This document shows, piece after piece, positions 9,366 through 19,326 of a stretch of DNA of 64,000 nucleotides (within the stretch, counting starts at the first letter, position 1; each line of letters begins with the position of its first letter). This DNA comes from Blastococcus sp. LR1. Its GTDB lineage: Bacteria; Actinomycetota; Actinomycetes; Mycobacteriales; Geodermatophilaceae. The stretch covers positions 496,001 through 560,000 of the forward strand of contig NZ_JAIUJY010000002.1 in NCBI RefSeq assembly GCF_020166105.1, in the 5' to 3' direction. A model generated the notes under the pieces. It worked only from the letters and a program-made list of their open reading frames with translations. It had not been told where the DNA came from and searched no databases. The position numbers and the translations under genes are program-made.

Positions 9366-10265
9366 GTGCCCGTGACCTCCCTGACCGCGAGCGCGCCCGG
9401 CGAACCCGCCGGTGAGGCGATCGTCGACTGGTACACGACCGCGGCCCGCGACCTGCCGTGGCGCTTTCCGGAGGTGGACGCCTGGGCCGTCCTGGTCAGC
9501 GAGGTGATGCTGCAGCAGACGCCGGTGGCCCGGGTGGAGCCGGTGTGGCGCGAGTGGATGGCCCGCTGGCCCCGACCGGCCGATCTCGCGGCGACGCCGC
9601 CGGGTGAGGTCATCCGCGCCTGGGGCAAGCTCGGCTACCCGCGGCGCGCCCTGCGGCTGCGCGAGGCCGCCGTCGCTGTCACCGAGCGGCACGGCGGCGT
9701 CGTCCCCTCCGACGTGGCCGCCCTGGAGGCGCTGCCGGGAATCGGGACCTACACCGCCCGGGCGGTGGCCTGCTTCGGCTACGGGCAGCGGCAGCCGGTC
9801 GTCGACACCAATGTGCGGCGGGTCGTGGCCCGGCTGGTGCACGGTCAGGCCGAGGCCGGCAACGCCCGCGCCTCCGACCTCGCCGACATCGCCGCCCTCG
9901 CGCCGGAGGACGACGACAGGGCGGTGCGCTTCTCCGTCGCCGTGATGGAGCTCGGGGCGCTGGTCTGCGTCGCCCGGACGCCGCGGTGCGGAGCCTGCCC
10001 GGTCCGGGATCGCTGCGCCTGGCGCCTGGCCGGCTCCCCGGCGCACGACGGGCCGCCGCGACGGGTGCAGAAGTTCGCCGGCACCGACCGGCAGGTGCGT
10101 GGGCGGCTGCTCGACGTCCTGCGCGCCGCGCACGAGCCGGTGGACGCCGCCGCGCTGGACCGGGCCTGGGACGACGCCGTCCAGCGCTCCCGGTGCCTGG
10201 ACTCACTGCTCGGCGACGGCCTGGTCGAGCAGACCGCCGACGGACTCTTCCGCCTGCCGGCCTGA
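9366..10265 (+). CDS. mutY: A/G-specific adenine DNA glycosylase MutY
   Basis: Removes adenine mispaired with 8-oxoguanine. 299 aa, similar to [13 protein letters not shown] MutY. Catalytic Glu46 is in SEVMLQQTPV. The helix-hairpin-helix LPGIGTYTARAV (about 123-134) is followed by catalytic Asp147 in VVDTNVRRV. Four cysteines with C-x6-C-x2-C-x5-C spacing (201, 208, 211, 217) bind a 4Fe-4S cluster. After the cluster the C-terminal part is short (about 80 aa), so the 8-oxoG-recognising NUDIX-like domain of E. coli MutY is reduced or absent. GTG at 9366 and 9372 are both possible starts. It is convergent with clpC across a strong hairpin. Confidence 0.94.
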   Translation: MPVTSLTASAPGEPAGEAIVDWYTTAARDLPWRFPEVDAWAVLVSEVMLQQTPVARVEPVWREWMARWPRPADLAATPPGEVIRAWGKLGYPRRALRLREAAVAVTERHGGVVPSDVAALEALPGIGTYTARAVACFGYGQRQPVVDTNVRRVVARLVHGQAEAGNARASDLADIAALAPEDDDRAVRFSVAVMELGALVCVARTPRCGACPVRDRCAWRLAGSPAHDGPPRRVQKFAGTDRQVRGRLLDVLRAAHEPVDAAALDRAWDDAVQRSRCLDSLLGDGLVEQTADGLFRLPA

Positions 10266-10277
10266 GCCGGGAACGCC

Positions 10278-10313
10278 GGAGGCCGCCCCACCCGAGCGGG
10301 TGGAGCGGCCTCC
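10278..10313. terminator. bidirectional terminator between mutY and clpC
   Basis: Inverted repeat GGAGGCCGC / GCGGCCTCC with an inner CCACCC / GGGTGG stem and a GAGC loop. It lies 12 bases after the mutY stop and about 18 bases after the clpC stop, so it can serve both convergent genes. Confidence 0.85.
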
Positions 10314-10331
10314 GAGGGACCTGGTGGGCCC

Positions 10332-12872
<2,541 letters not shown>

Positions 12873-12908
12873 CTGCTGCTTCTCCTTCGACCGGCTGGTC
12901 CGGCACTG

Positions 12909-12930
12909 TCCTTCCCTGGTCTGGGAAGGA
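12909..12930 (-). repeat. inverted repeat in the clpC 5' leader
   Basis: Perfect 8-bp arms TCCTTCCC / GGGAAGGA around a 6-base loop, about 37 bases upstream of the clpC start and downstream of its candidate promoter. It could be an operator or an mRNA hairpin. It does not match the ClgR motif or the CIRCE element as I know them. Confidence 0.55.
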
Positions 12931-12969
12931 GCACCCGACATCCGTCGGCGCGGGGGCACCGGTCATTCC

Positions 12970-12975
12970 ACTGTA
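12970..12975 (-). promoter_or_regulatory. candidate -10 element for clpC
   Basis: TACAGT on the minus strand (GACTACAGTGGAATG). It gives a predicted leader of about 90 bases containing the 12909-12930 hairpin. The -35 region is not clear. Confidence 0.35.
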
Positions 12976-13163
12976 GTCGCGGACCACGCCGTCCTGTCGT
13001 GCATGCACAGCGACGGTGGGTGGCTGTCCGTTCCAACCGGCGCCCGGGGAGCGGTGTTCCGCCCCCGTTACGCCGTCAGCGGACGGCGGCGCGCCGCCCC
13101 GTCGGCCCCCGGGAGCGCCGCAGGCCCGGCTCCCCCCAGGGGAACCGGGCCTGGCGACTCGCT

Positions 13164-13184
13164 GGGCCTCCCGCCGGGAGGCCC
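13164..13184 (-). terminator. terminator hairpin of lsr2
   Basis: Perfect 9-bp arms GGGCCTCCC / GGGAGGCCC with a 3-base loop, 4 bases after the lsr2 stop. No T-run follows. A second hairpin at 13123-13151 lies 12 bases further downstream. Confidence 0.7.
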
Positions 13185-13188
13185 CGTT

Positions 13189-13539
13189 TCAGTGCGCGGC
13201 CTCGTAGGCCTCGACGACGCTGGCCGGGATGCGGCCGCGGTCGCTGACCGCGTGGCCGTTCTTCCGGGCCCAGTCGCGGATCGCGCCGGCCTGCTCGCGG
13301 TCCATGCGACCGCCGGTGGCGCGAGAGCGACCGGCGCCGGAGGCGCGGTTGCCGCTGCCACGACCGACCTTGCGGGCGGCCGAGACGTAGCGGGCGAAGG
13401 CGTCCCGCATCTCGGTGGCGTTCTTCTCCGCCAGGTCGATCTCGTACGAGGTCCCGTCCAGCGAGAAGCTGACCGTCTCGTCGGCCGGGAGATTCTCGTC
13501 GAGATCGTCGCTCAGGATGACCTGGACCTTGCGCGCCAT
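13189..13539 (-). CDS. lsr2: Lsr2 nucleoid-associated silencing protein
   Basis: H-NS-like xenogeneic silencer of Actinobacteria. 116 aa. The N-terminal dimerisation/oligomerisation domain (1-55) begins [13 protein letters not shown] and contains [13 protein letters not shown] basic, flexible linker (56-78) follows, then the C-terminal DNA-binding domain with the AT-hook-like RGR at 101-103 in [14 protein letters not shown]. The start is ATG 13539 with GAGGAA upstream; longer in-frame readings add only unconserved residues. Its own upstream region is one of the most AT-rich stretches in the window, which fits autoregulation. It lies between clpC and lysS, as in M. tuberculosis. Confidence 0.97.
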   Translation of the reverse strand: MARKVQVILSDDLDENLPADETVSFSLDGTSYEIDLAEKNATEMRDAFARYVSAARKVGRGSGNRASGAGRSRATGGRMDREQAGAIRDWARKNGHAVSDRGRIPASVVEAYEAAH

Positions 13540-13684
13540 TCGTTCCTCGCTTTTCGCAGCGACCCGGAGGTCGATCGATAAATCGCACCCGTCGGGTACG
13601 AATCGATTAAAGCACAAGCCTCTTCTATTCGAGGCATTCAGTGCGCAACCCGTGCCCTTTTGTGGTGAGCGAAGAAGGCGACGA
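13540..13684 (-). promoter_or_regulatory. AT-rich lsr2 upstream region
   Basis: 145 bases between the lysS stop and lsr2 that are visibly richer in A+T than their surroundings (for example the TTTAATCGATTCG and GATTTATCGATC patches on the minus strand). It contains a short ACCCG/CGGGT inverted repeat and a GCCTC/GAGGC pair. It must hold the lsr2 promoter unless lsr2 is read from lysS, and may hold the lysS 3' end signal. The exact -10 cannot be assigned. Confidence 0.5.
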
Positions 13685-15205
13685 TCAGGAACTAATTGGT
13701 CTCACCAGCGGAAAGAGGATGGTCTCCCTGATTCCGAGTCCGGTGAGCGTCATCATGAGCCGGTCCATCCCCATGCCGACCCCGCCGGTCGGCGGCATCC
13801 CGTACTCGAGGGCCTCCAGGAAGTCCTCGTCCAGCGCCATGGCCTCCGGGTCACCGGCCGCCGCCAGCAGGGCCTGCTGGGTGAAACGCTCCCGCTGGAC
13901 GACCGGGTCGACCAGCTCGGAGTAGCCGGTGCCCCGCTCGATGCCGCCGATGTAGAGGTCCCACTTCTCGGCCACTCCGGGCTCCGACCGGTGCGCCCGG
14001 GTCAGCGGCGAGGTGTCCACGGGGTAGTCCATGACGAAGGTCGGGTCCTGCAGCGACGGCTGGACGAGCGCCTCGAAGATCTCCTCGACGACCTTGCCGT
14101 GGATCCAGGCCGGGTCGACGCCGATGTCGTGCCGCTCGGCCAAGGCGCGCAGCTGCTCGATCGGCGTCCCGGGGGTCACCGTCTCCCCCACCGCCTCGCT
14201 GACCAGGTCGAACAGCTTCACCTGACGCCATTCCCCGGACAGATCCACTTCGGTGCCGTCGTGGTGCCGGGCGATGTGGTCGCCGAACAGCGCGGCGCAG
14301 CTCTCCTGGACGAGTTCCCGGGTGATGACGGCGACGTCCTGGTAATCGGCGTAGGCCGCGTAGAACTCCAGCATCGCGAACTCCGGCGAGTGCGAGCTGT
14401 CGGCCCCCTCGTTGCGGAAGTTCCGGTTGATCTCGAACACCCGGTCCAGGCCACCGACGATGCACCGCTTCAGGAACAACTCGGGGGCGATGCGCAGGTA
14501 GAGGTCGAGATCGAAGGCATTCATGTGCGTGCGGAACGGCCGTGCCGCCGCACCACCGTGCACGGTCTGCAGCATCGGCGTCTCGACCTCGGTGAAGGCG
14601 CGCCGGTCCAGGCCGGCCCGCAGCGTCGCCATCATGGTGGCCCGCTGCCGGACGGTGCGCCGGGCCTCGTCGCGCACGATGAGGTCGACGTAGCGGCGGC
14701 GGACCCGCAGCTCCTCGCTCATCGGCTTGTGCGCGACCGGGAGGGGGCGCAGCGACTTGGCGGTGAGCTGCCACGAGTCGGCGAAGACCGAGAGCTCGCC
14801 GCGACGCGACGTCCCGACCTCGCCCTCCACGAAGACGTGGTCGCCGAGGTCGACGTCGGCCTTCCAGGCAGCCAGGGCCTCCTCGCCCACGCGGTCGCGG
14901 GAGAGCATCACCTGCAGCTCGGCGTCGCCCTCGCGCAGCGTCGCGAACGCGAGCTTGCCGGTGTTCCGGGAGAAGATGACGCGGCCGGTGATCCCGACAC
15001 GCTCACCGGTCATGGTGTCCGGCTCGAGCTCGGGGTGGGCGGCCCGGACGTCGGCCAGCGACGTCGTCCGGGGCACCGAGACCGGATAGGGGTCGGTGCC
15101 CGCCTCGCGCAGCCGGTCGAGCTTGGCGCGGCGGACGCGCATCTGCTCGGGCAGCTCCTCGCTGCCGTCGTCGACGCTGCCGGGGCCGTTCGGTCCTTCG
15201 CTCAC
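13685..15205 (-). CDS. lysS: lysyl-tRNA synthetase, class II
   Basis: Charges tRNA-Lys. 506 aa, normal length. An N-terminal OB-fold anticodon-binding domain (about 65-160, with [19 protein letters not shown]) is followed by the class II catalytic core. Motif 2 is [11 protein letters not shown] with [14 protein letters not shown], and motif 3 is [15 protein letters not shown] near the end. The start is GTG with TACGCT 8 bases upstream, suggesting a near-leaderless mRNA. The neighbours coaX, panD and panC lie upstream on the same strand, with a 22-base gap to coaX, so it may also be co-transcribed with them. Confidence 0.96.
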   Translation of the reverse strand: MSEGPNGPGSVDDGSEELPEQMRVRRAKLDRLREAGTDPYPVSVPRTTSLADVRAAHPELEPDTMTGERVGITGRVIFSRNTGKLAFATLREGDAELQVMLSRDRVGEEALAAWKADVDLGDHVFVEGEVGTSRRGELSVFADSWQLTAKSLRPLPVAHKPMSEELRVRRRYVDLIVRDEARRTVRQRATMMATLRAGLDRRAFTEVETPMLQTVHGGAAARPFRTHMNAFDLDLYLRIAPELFLKRCIVGGLDRVFEINRNFRNEGADSSHSPEFAMLEFYAAYADYQDVAVITRELVQESCAALFGDHIARHHDGTEVDLSGEWRQVKLFDLVSEAVGETVTPGTPIEQLRALAERHDIGVDPAWIHGKVVEEIFEALVQPSLQDPTFVMDYPVDTSPLTRAHRSEPGVAEKWDLYIGGIERGTGYSELVDPVVQRERFTQQALLAAAGDPEAMALDEDFLEALEYGMPPTGGVGMGMDRLMMTLTGLGIRETILFPLVRPISS

Positions 15206-15213
15206 GGAGGCAG

Positions 15214-15219
15214 AGCGTA
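15214..15219 (-). promoter_or_regulatory. candidate -10 element for lysS
   Basis: TACGCT (minus strand), 8 bases before GTG 15205, in the gap after coaX. Spacing is like the other near-leaderless genes. Confidence 0.45.
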
Positions 15220-15227
15220 CGGGCGGC

Positions 15228-16022
15228 TCAGCGCGAGGCTTGCGCCTGATGCCGGGAGAACGCCAGCCGCAGCCCGTGCACGGTCAGGTCCGGCTCCTGC
15301 TCGCCGATCGACGCGCAGCTGTCGACCACCACCGGCGCCAGCCCTCCGGTGGCGACGACGACCGGTGCGGTGCCGAACTGGGCGACCAGTTCCGCGGCGA
15401 TCCGGGTGACCAGACCGTCCACCAGACCGGCGAAACCGAGCACCAGGCCGGACTGCAACGCGGCGACGGTGTTCTTGCCGATCGCGTGCGGCGGGCAGGT
15501 CAGCTCGACCGAGCGCAGCTGCGCGGCCCGGCTGGCCAGCGCGTCCAGGCTGACCTCGACGCCGGGAGCGAGCGCACCGCCGAGGAACTGCCCGTCCGGG
15601 CCGACGGCGTCCACGTTCGTGGAGGTGCCGAAGTCGACGACGACCACCGGCCGGGCGTGACCGCCGGGTCCCCGGCCGAACAGCTCGTGCGCGGCCAGGG
15701 CCGTCACGACGCGGTCGGCGCCGACCTCGCGGGGGTTGTCCACGTGCAGCGGGACGCCGGTGCGCACGCCGGGCCCGATGAGCGTGACGGGCACCTCGAG
15801 GGAGTCCAGCAGCTGGCGCAGCGACGGCAGCAGCGCCGGCACCGTCGAGCAGGCGGCCACGCCGGACACCTCGGTGTCGCGCAGCAGGCCACGCCACACC
15901 ATGCGGAGCTCGTCGGCGGTCGCGCGGGCGGCGGTGGTCACCCGCCACGAGCCGATCCGGCGCTCGCCGTCGAAGGTGGCGAGGACGGTCTGGCTGTTGC
16001 CGACGTCGACGGTCAGCAGCAC
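15228..16022 (-). CDS. coaX: type III pantothenate kinase
   Basis: Phosphorylates pantothenate, the first step of CoA synthesis. 264 aa. The ASKHA-fold phosphate-binding motif is DVGNSQT (6-12), the pantothenate-binding segment is NPREVGADR, and the second phosphate motif is [13 protein letters not shown]. Most family members have Ala after DFGT followed by Thr-rich residues; here it is Ser-Thr-Asn, a mild variation. GGALAPGV is also present. It lies 4 bases downstream of panD, which with panC makes pantothenate, so the run panC-panD-coaX covers pantothenate synthesis and its phosphorylation. Confidence 0.94.
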   Translation of the reverse strand: MLLTVDVGNSQTVLATFDGERRIGSWRVTTAARATADELRMVWRGLLRDTEVSGVAACSTVPALLPSLRQLLDSLEVPVTLIGPGVRTGVPLHVDNPREVGADRVVTALAAHELFGRGPGGHARPVVVVDFGTSTNVDAVGPDGQFLGGALAPGVEVSLDALASRAAQLRSVELTCPPHAIGKNTVAALQSGLVLGFAGLVDGLVTRIAAELVAQFGTAPVVVATGGLAPVVVDSCASIGEQEPDLTVHGLRLAFSRHQAQASR

Positions 16023-16026
16023 GAGG

Positions 16027-16452
16027 TCACCGGATCGGGACGCCGAGGTCGCTGCGCTGCTGGTCGGTCGCGCCGGGCACCGGGGCCGAGGGGTCCGCGC
16101 CCAGCTCGACCACCCGGTTGGCGCCGTCGACGTGCACGACCCGCGGGATGTAGCTCTTGGCCTCGGTCTCGTCCATCACGCCGTAGCTGATCAGGATGAC
16201 CATGTCGCCGGGGTGCACCAGGTGCGCCGCGGCGCCGTTGATCCCGATGACGCCGCTGCCGCGCTCCCCCGGGATCACGTAGGTCTCCAGGCGCGCGCCG
16301 TTGGTGATGTCGACGATGGCGACCTGCTCGCCGGGGATGAGGTCCGCGGCGTCGAGGAGGTCCTCGTCGACGGTCACCGAGCCCACGTAGTGCAGGTCGG
16401 CCTGCGTGACCGTGGCGCGGTGGATCTTGGACTTGAGCATCGTGCGCATCAT
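16027..16452 (-). CDS. panD: aspartate 1-decarboxylase proenzyme
   Basis: Makes beta-alanine from aspartate for pantothenate. The proenzyme of 141 aa self-cleaves between Gly24 and Ser25 (HYVGSVTVD) to give the pyruvoyl cofactor. The numbering with the first of the paired methionines matches the E. coli enzyme exactly, which supports start 16452. That start overlaps the panC stop by 4 bases (ATGA). The C-terminal tail after [14 protein letters not shown] is longer than in E. coli, as in mycobacteria. Confidence 0.96.
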   Translation of the reverse strand: MMRTMLKSKIHRATVTQADLHYVGSVTVDEDLLDAADLIPGEQVAIVDITNGARLETYVIPGERGSGVIGINGAAAHLVHPGDMVILISYGVMDETEAKSYIPRVVHVDGANRVVELGADPSAPVPGATDQQRSDLGVPIR

Positions 16453-17291
16453 CGGTCTGCTCCCAGCTGGATCGCGATGTTGTCGAGGAGTCGGGTGCTG
16501 CCGGCGCGCACGGCGACGAGCAGGCGGGCGGGACCGGCGGACGGCGTCGGCCCCAGATCGGTATCGGTGAGTTCGAGGTAGTCCTGGACCAGGTCGGGGT
16601 GCTGGGCCAGCACAGCGCCGGCGGCGGCGAGCACGGCGCCGGCTCCCTGCGCTCCGGCGGACGCCCCGGCGCGCAGCGCCGCGGAGACCGCGGCCGCGGT
16701 GGAGCGCTGCTCCGGCGAGAGGTAGCGGTTGCGGCTCGACAGCGCCATGCCGTCGTCCTCGCGGACGGTGGGCACGCCGACGACCTCCACGCCCAGCGCC
16801 AGTTCCCGGGCCATCGCCCGGATCAGCGTGAGCTGCTGGTAGTCCTTCTCCCCGAAGAGGGCCAGGTCGGGCCGGACCAGCCCGAAGAGCTTGGAGACGA
16901 CGGTCAGCACGCCGGCGAAGTGGCCGGGGCGCACCGCGCCCTCGAGCACCGCGCCCAGCGGCCCCGGATCGACCGTCACGCCCAGCGCCCCGGCCGGGTA
17001 GACCTCCTCGACCGTCGGGTGGAAGACGACGTCGGCGCCCTCCTCCGCGAGCGCGGCGAGGTCGGCGTCCCAGGTGCGGGGATAGCGGTCGAAGTCCTCG
17101 CCGGGACCGAACTGCGTCGGGTTCACGAAGACCGAGACGACGACGCTGCCGGCGCGCTCGCGGGCGGCCCGGACCAGCGTCCGGTGGCCCTCGTGCAGCG
17201 CTCCCATGGTGGGCACCAGCGCGACCGGCCCGGGCAGCTCGTCGCGGAGCTTGCGCAGGTCGGCGGCGGTCTCGGCGATCACCGGCGTCAT
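16449..17291 (-). CDS. panC: pantothenate synthetase
   Basis: ATP-dependent condensation of pantoate and beta-alanine. 280 aa. It has a class I nucleotidyltransferase fold with [11 protein letters not shown] (HxGH at 33-36), the [19 protein letters not shown] pantoate-site segment, [10 protein letters not shown], and the KMSKS-like [10 protein letters not shown]. It overlaps panD downstream and the DUF2520-type gene upstream by 4 bases each, so all three are probably translated from one mRNA. Confidence 0.97.
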   Translation of the reverse strand: MTPVIAETAADLRKLRDELPGPVALVPTMGALHEGHRTLVRAARERAGSVVVSVFVNPTQFGPGEDFDRYPRTWDADLAALAEEGADVVFHPTVEEVYPAGALGVTVDPGPLGAVLEGAVRPGHFAGVLTVVSKLFGLVRPDLALFGEKDYQQLTLIRAMARELALGVEVVGVPTVREDDGMALSSRNRYLSPEQRSTAAAVSAALRAGASAGAQGAGAVLAAAGAVLAQHPDLVQDYLELTDTDLGPTPSAGPARLLVAVRAGSTRLLDNIAIQLGADR

Positions 17292-18226
17292 CGCGCGGCC
17301 TCCTCGGGCGAGCCGCTGAGCAGGTCGAGCAGCGGAGCGCCCTCGTGCCGCTTGAGCCGGCCGGCGGCCAGCGCCCGCTCGGTGGTGCGCCGGGCCATCG
17401 CCACGTAGGCGGCGACCGAGTCGGGTGCCCGCTCGGCCAGGGTGTCCAGGTGGGCGGTGACGGTGCCGACGTCGCCGCGGCTGACCGGACCGGTGAGCCC
17501 GCGGTCGCCGCGGCGCAGGCCGTTGTCCAACGCGGCGGTGAGCAGCGGGGCGAGCACGCGCGCGGGGTCCGCGACGCCGGCGGTGCGGAGCAGGTCGGCG
17601 GCCTCGGCCACCAGCGTGACCAGGTGGTTCGCGCCCGTGACGAGCGCCGCGTGGTAGAGCCCGCGGTCGGCCTCGGCGACGAAGAAGGGGTCGCCGCCCA
17701 TCTCCAGCACCAGGGTCTCAGCGACCGGCCGGTGCTCCGGGCGGCTGGTCACCCCGAAGGGCGCGTCGACGAGCCGGTCGGCGTCCTCGGGAGCGCCGGA
17801 GAAGGTCATCGCCGGGTGCAGCGCGAGGGCCAGCACGCCGGCGTCGGTCGCGGGGGCCAGCACGGCCAGTCCGTGCGCGCCCGAGGTGTGGAAGGCCAGC
17901 TGCCCGGCCCGCCAGGCGCCGGTCTCGGCGAGCCCGGCCACCAGGCCGGGAAGGATGTCGTCCGGCACGGCCAGGACGACGAGGTCGGAGGCGGCGACGA
18001 CGGCGTCGGCGGGGACCAGCGGAACGCCGGGCAGCAGCCTGGCGGCGCGCTCGGCGGAAGCAGCGGAGAGGCCCGAGGCGGCGACGACGTCGTGGCCGGC
18101 GGCGGCGAGAGCGGCACCGAGGACGGCGCCGACACGGCCGGCGCCGATGATCCCCACGCGCAGGCGCGCAGGTGCGTCGGAGGCCGGCGGGAGACCCGCG
18201 GCTCGGGTCCTGCGGGCAGCAGGCAT
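17288..18226 (-). CDS. Rossmann-like DUF2520 protein, Rv3603c-type
   Basis: 312 aa. NAD(P)-binding Rossmann fold at the N-terminus ([15 protein letters not shown], GxGxxG at 28-33) and an all-helical C-terminal domain of the DUF2520 type ([21 protein letters not shown]). It resembles pyrroline-5-carboxylate reductase/ketopantoate reductase-like proteins. Its conserved place immediately upstream of panC-panD with a 4-base overlap raises the possibility that it supplies or controls pantoate, because no panB or panE is seen here. The start is ATG 18226 with GAGAGG eight bases upstream; the frame is open further up but without support. The substrate is unknown. Confidence 0.82.
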   Translation of the reverse strand: MPAARRTRAAGLPPASDAPARLRVGIIGAGRVGAVLGAALAAAGHDVVAASGLSAASAERAARLLPGVPLVPADAVVAASDLVVLAVPDDILPGLVAGLAETGAWRAGQLAFHTSGAHGLAVLAPATDAGVLALALHPAMTFSGAPEDADRLVDAPFGVTSRPEHRPVAETLVLEMGGDPFFVAEADRGLYHAALVTGANHLVTLVAEAADLLRTAGVADPARVLAPLLTAALDNGLRRGDRGLTGPVSRGDVGTVTAHLDTLAERAPDSVAAYVAMARRTTERALAAGRLKRHEGAPLLDLLSGSPEEAAR

Positions 18227-18439
18227 CGGTGCACCTCTCGTTCCAGTCCCGTGCGGGTACCGGACGTCGGTCGCGGCCACTGGTGGCCGCGGGGTGGTCG
18301 TGCGGGTCGTGCGTCCGGCCGGCGCCCGCTGCAACCGGATGTGTCACGCGGGCGACGTGCCGATGGCGAGTGTGGAACCGCTTCAGACGCTCCGCAACGT
18401 CTGGCGTCTGTGTCGTAGCTCACCGGGGGTGCCGCTCCC

Positions 18440-18462
18440 CCGCGGACGGCCGCCGTCCGCGG
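18440..18462 (+). repeat. 23-base palindrome upstream of SDR promoter
   Basis: Perfect 10-bp arms CCGCGGACGG / CCGTCCGCGG around CCG, ending 5 bases before the candidate -10 hexamer. The position over the -35 region suits an operator; it could also be a hairpin. Confidence 0.6.
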
Positions 18463-18467
18463 CCCCC

Positions 18468-18473
18468 TACCGT
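18468..18473 (+). promoter_or_regulatory. candidate -10 element for SDR gene
   Basis: TACCGT in CCCCCTACCGTGACC. Predicted start near 18480 and a leader of about 25 bases with CAGGAGA before GTG 18505. Confidence 0.45.
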
Positions 18474-18504
18474 GACCCTCGGCACATCGACGACAGGAGA
18501 CATC

Positions 18505-19257
18505 GTGCGCACGTTCGAGGGACGCACCGCCCTGGTCACCGGCGGCAGCCGGGGCATCGGGCTGGGGATCGCCAAGAGCCTGGTCGACCGCGGAGCACGG
18601 GTGGTCCTGACCGCCCGCAAGCCCGACGCGCTGACCGAGGCTGTCGCCGAGCTGGGCGGCCCGGAGGTGGCGGTCGCCGTTCCGGGCAACGCCGGCGACC
18701 CGGCGCACCGGGCCGAGGCGGTCCGCACCGCGGTGGACACCTTCGGCAGCCTCGACGTCCTGGTGGGCAACGTCGGCATCAACCCGGCGTACGGGCCGCT
18801 GATGAACCTGGAGCTCGACGCCTTCCGCAAGATCATGGACACCAACGTCGTCTCCGCGCTCGGCCTGGTGCAGGAGGCGTGGCGGGCGTGGATGTCCGAG
18901 CACGGCGGCTCGGTGCTGTTCGTGGCGTCGGTCGCCGGCCTGCGCTCGTCGCAGGAGATCGGCGCCTACGGCGTGAGCAAGGCGGCACTGATCAACCTGA
19001 CCACCCAGCTGGCCGTCGAGCTGGCGCCGAAGGTGCGCGTGAACGCGGTCGCCCCGGCCGTGGTGAAGACCCGGTTCGCCGAGGCGCTGTTCGAGGGCCG
19101 CGAGACCGAGGCCGCCCAGGCCTATCCGATGGCCCGGCTCGGCACGCCCGAGGACATCGGCGAGGCCGCGGCCTACCTGCTCGGCGAGGGCGCGGGCTGG
19201 GTCACCGGCCAGACCCTGGTGATCGACGGCGGAGGGCTCTCCCGAGGGCCCAGGTAG
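18505..19257 (+). CDS. short-chain dehydrogenase/reductase
   Basis: Classical SDR oxidoreductase, 250 aa. Cofactor motif TGGSRGIG (12-19), the Asn-containing VGNVGINPA segment, catalytic Ser in FVASVAG and Tyr-Lys in AYGVSKAAL, and the C-terminal GQTLVIDGGG. An Arg follows the second strand (LTARKPD), suggesting NADP(H). The substrate cannot be predicted; FabG-like or polyol dehydrogenase activity are both plausible. It is a plus-strand single gene inserted between two minus-strand genes that are neighbours in M. tuberculosis. The start is GTG after CAGGAGA. Confidence 0.9.
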   Translation: MRTFEGRTALVTGGSRGIGLGIAKSLVDRGARVVLTARKPDALTEAVAELGGPEVAVAVPGNAGDPAHRAEAVRTAVDTFGSLDVLVGNVGINPAYGPLMNLELDAFRKIMDTNVVSALGLVQEAWRAWMSEHGGSVLFVASVAGLRSSQEIGAYGVSKAALINLTTQLAVELAPKVRVNAVAPAVVKTRFAEALFEGRETEAAQAYPMARLGTPEDIGEAAAYLLGEGAGWVTGQTLVIDGGGLSRGPR

Positions 19258-19282
19258 CAGGAGAACTCCGCTGGGCGGCCCC

Positions 19283-19311
19283 CTCGCAGGGCCCCTGCGC
19301 GAGCCTGCGAG
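19283..19311. terminator. convergent terminator containing a repeated 13-mer
   Basis: CTCGCAGG / CCTGCGAG arms with a 13-base loop in the 69-base gap between convergent genes. The right arm belongs to the 13-mer GCGAGCCTGCGAG (19299-19311), which recurs in the dacB terminator at 30965-30977. Confidence 0.5.
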
Positions 19312-19326
19312 CGGTGGGGGGTCCTT

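Larger units (their letters stand above)
12873..13188. other. 316-base gene-free region between clpC and lsr2
   Basis: No coding sequence is supported. On the minus strand it holds lsr2's terminator (13164-13184), a second hairpin (13123-13151, 7-bp arms GGCCCGG/CCGGGCC plus an inner TCCCC/GGGGA), a candidate clpC -10 element (12970-12975), and a hairpin in the presumed clpC leader (12909-12930). The rest shows no obvious structure. Confidence 0.7.
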
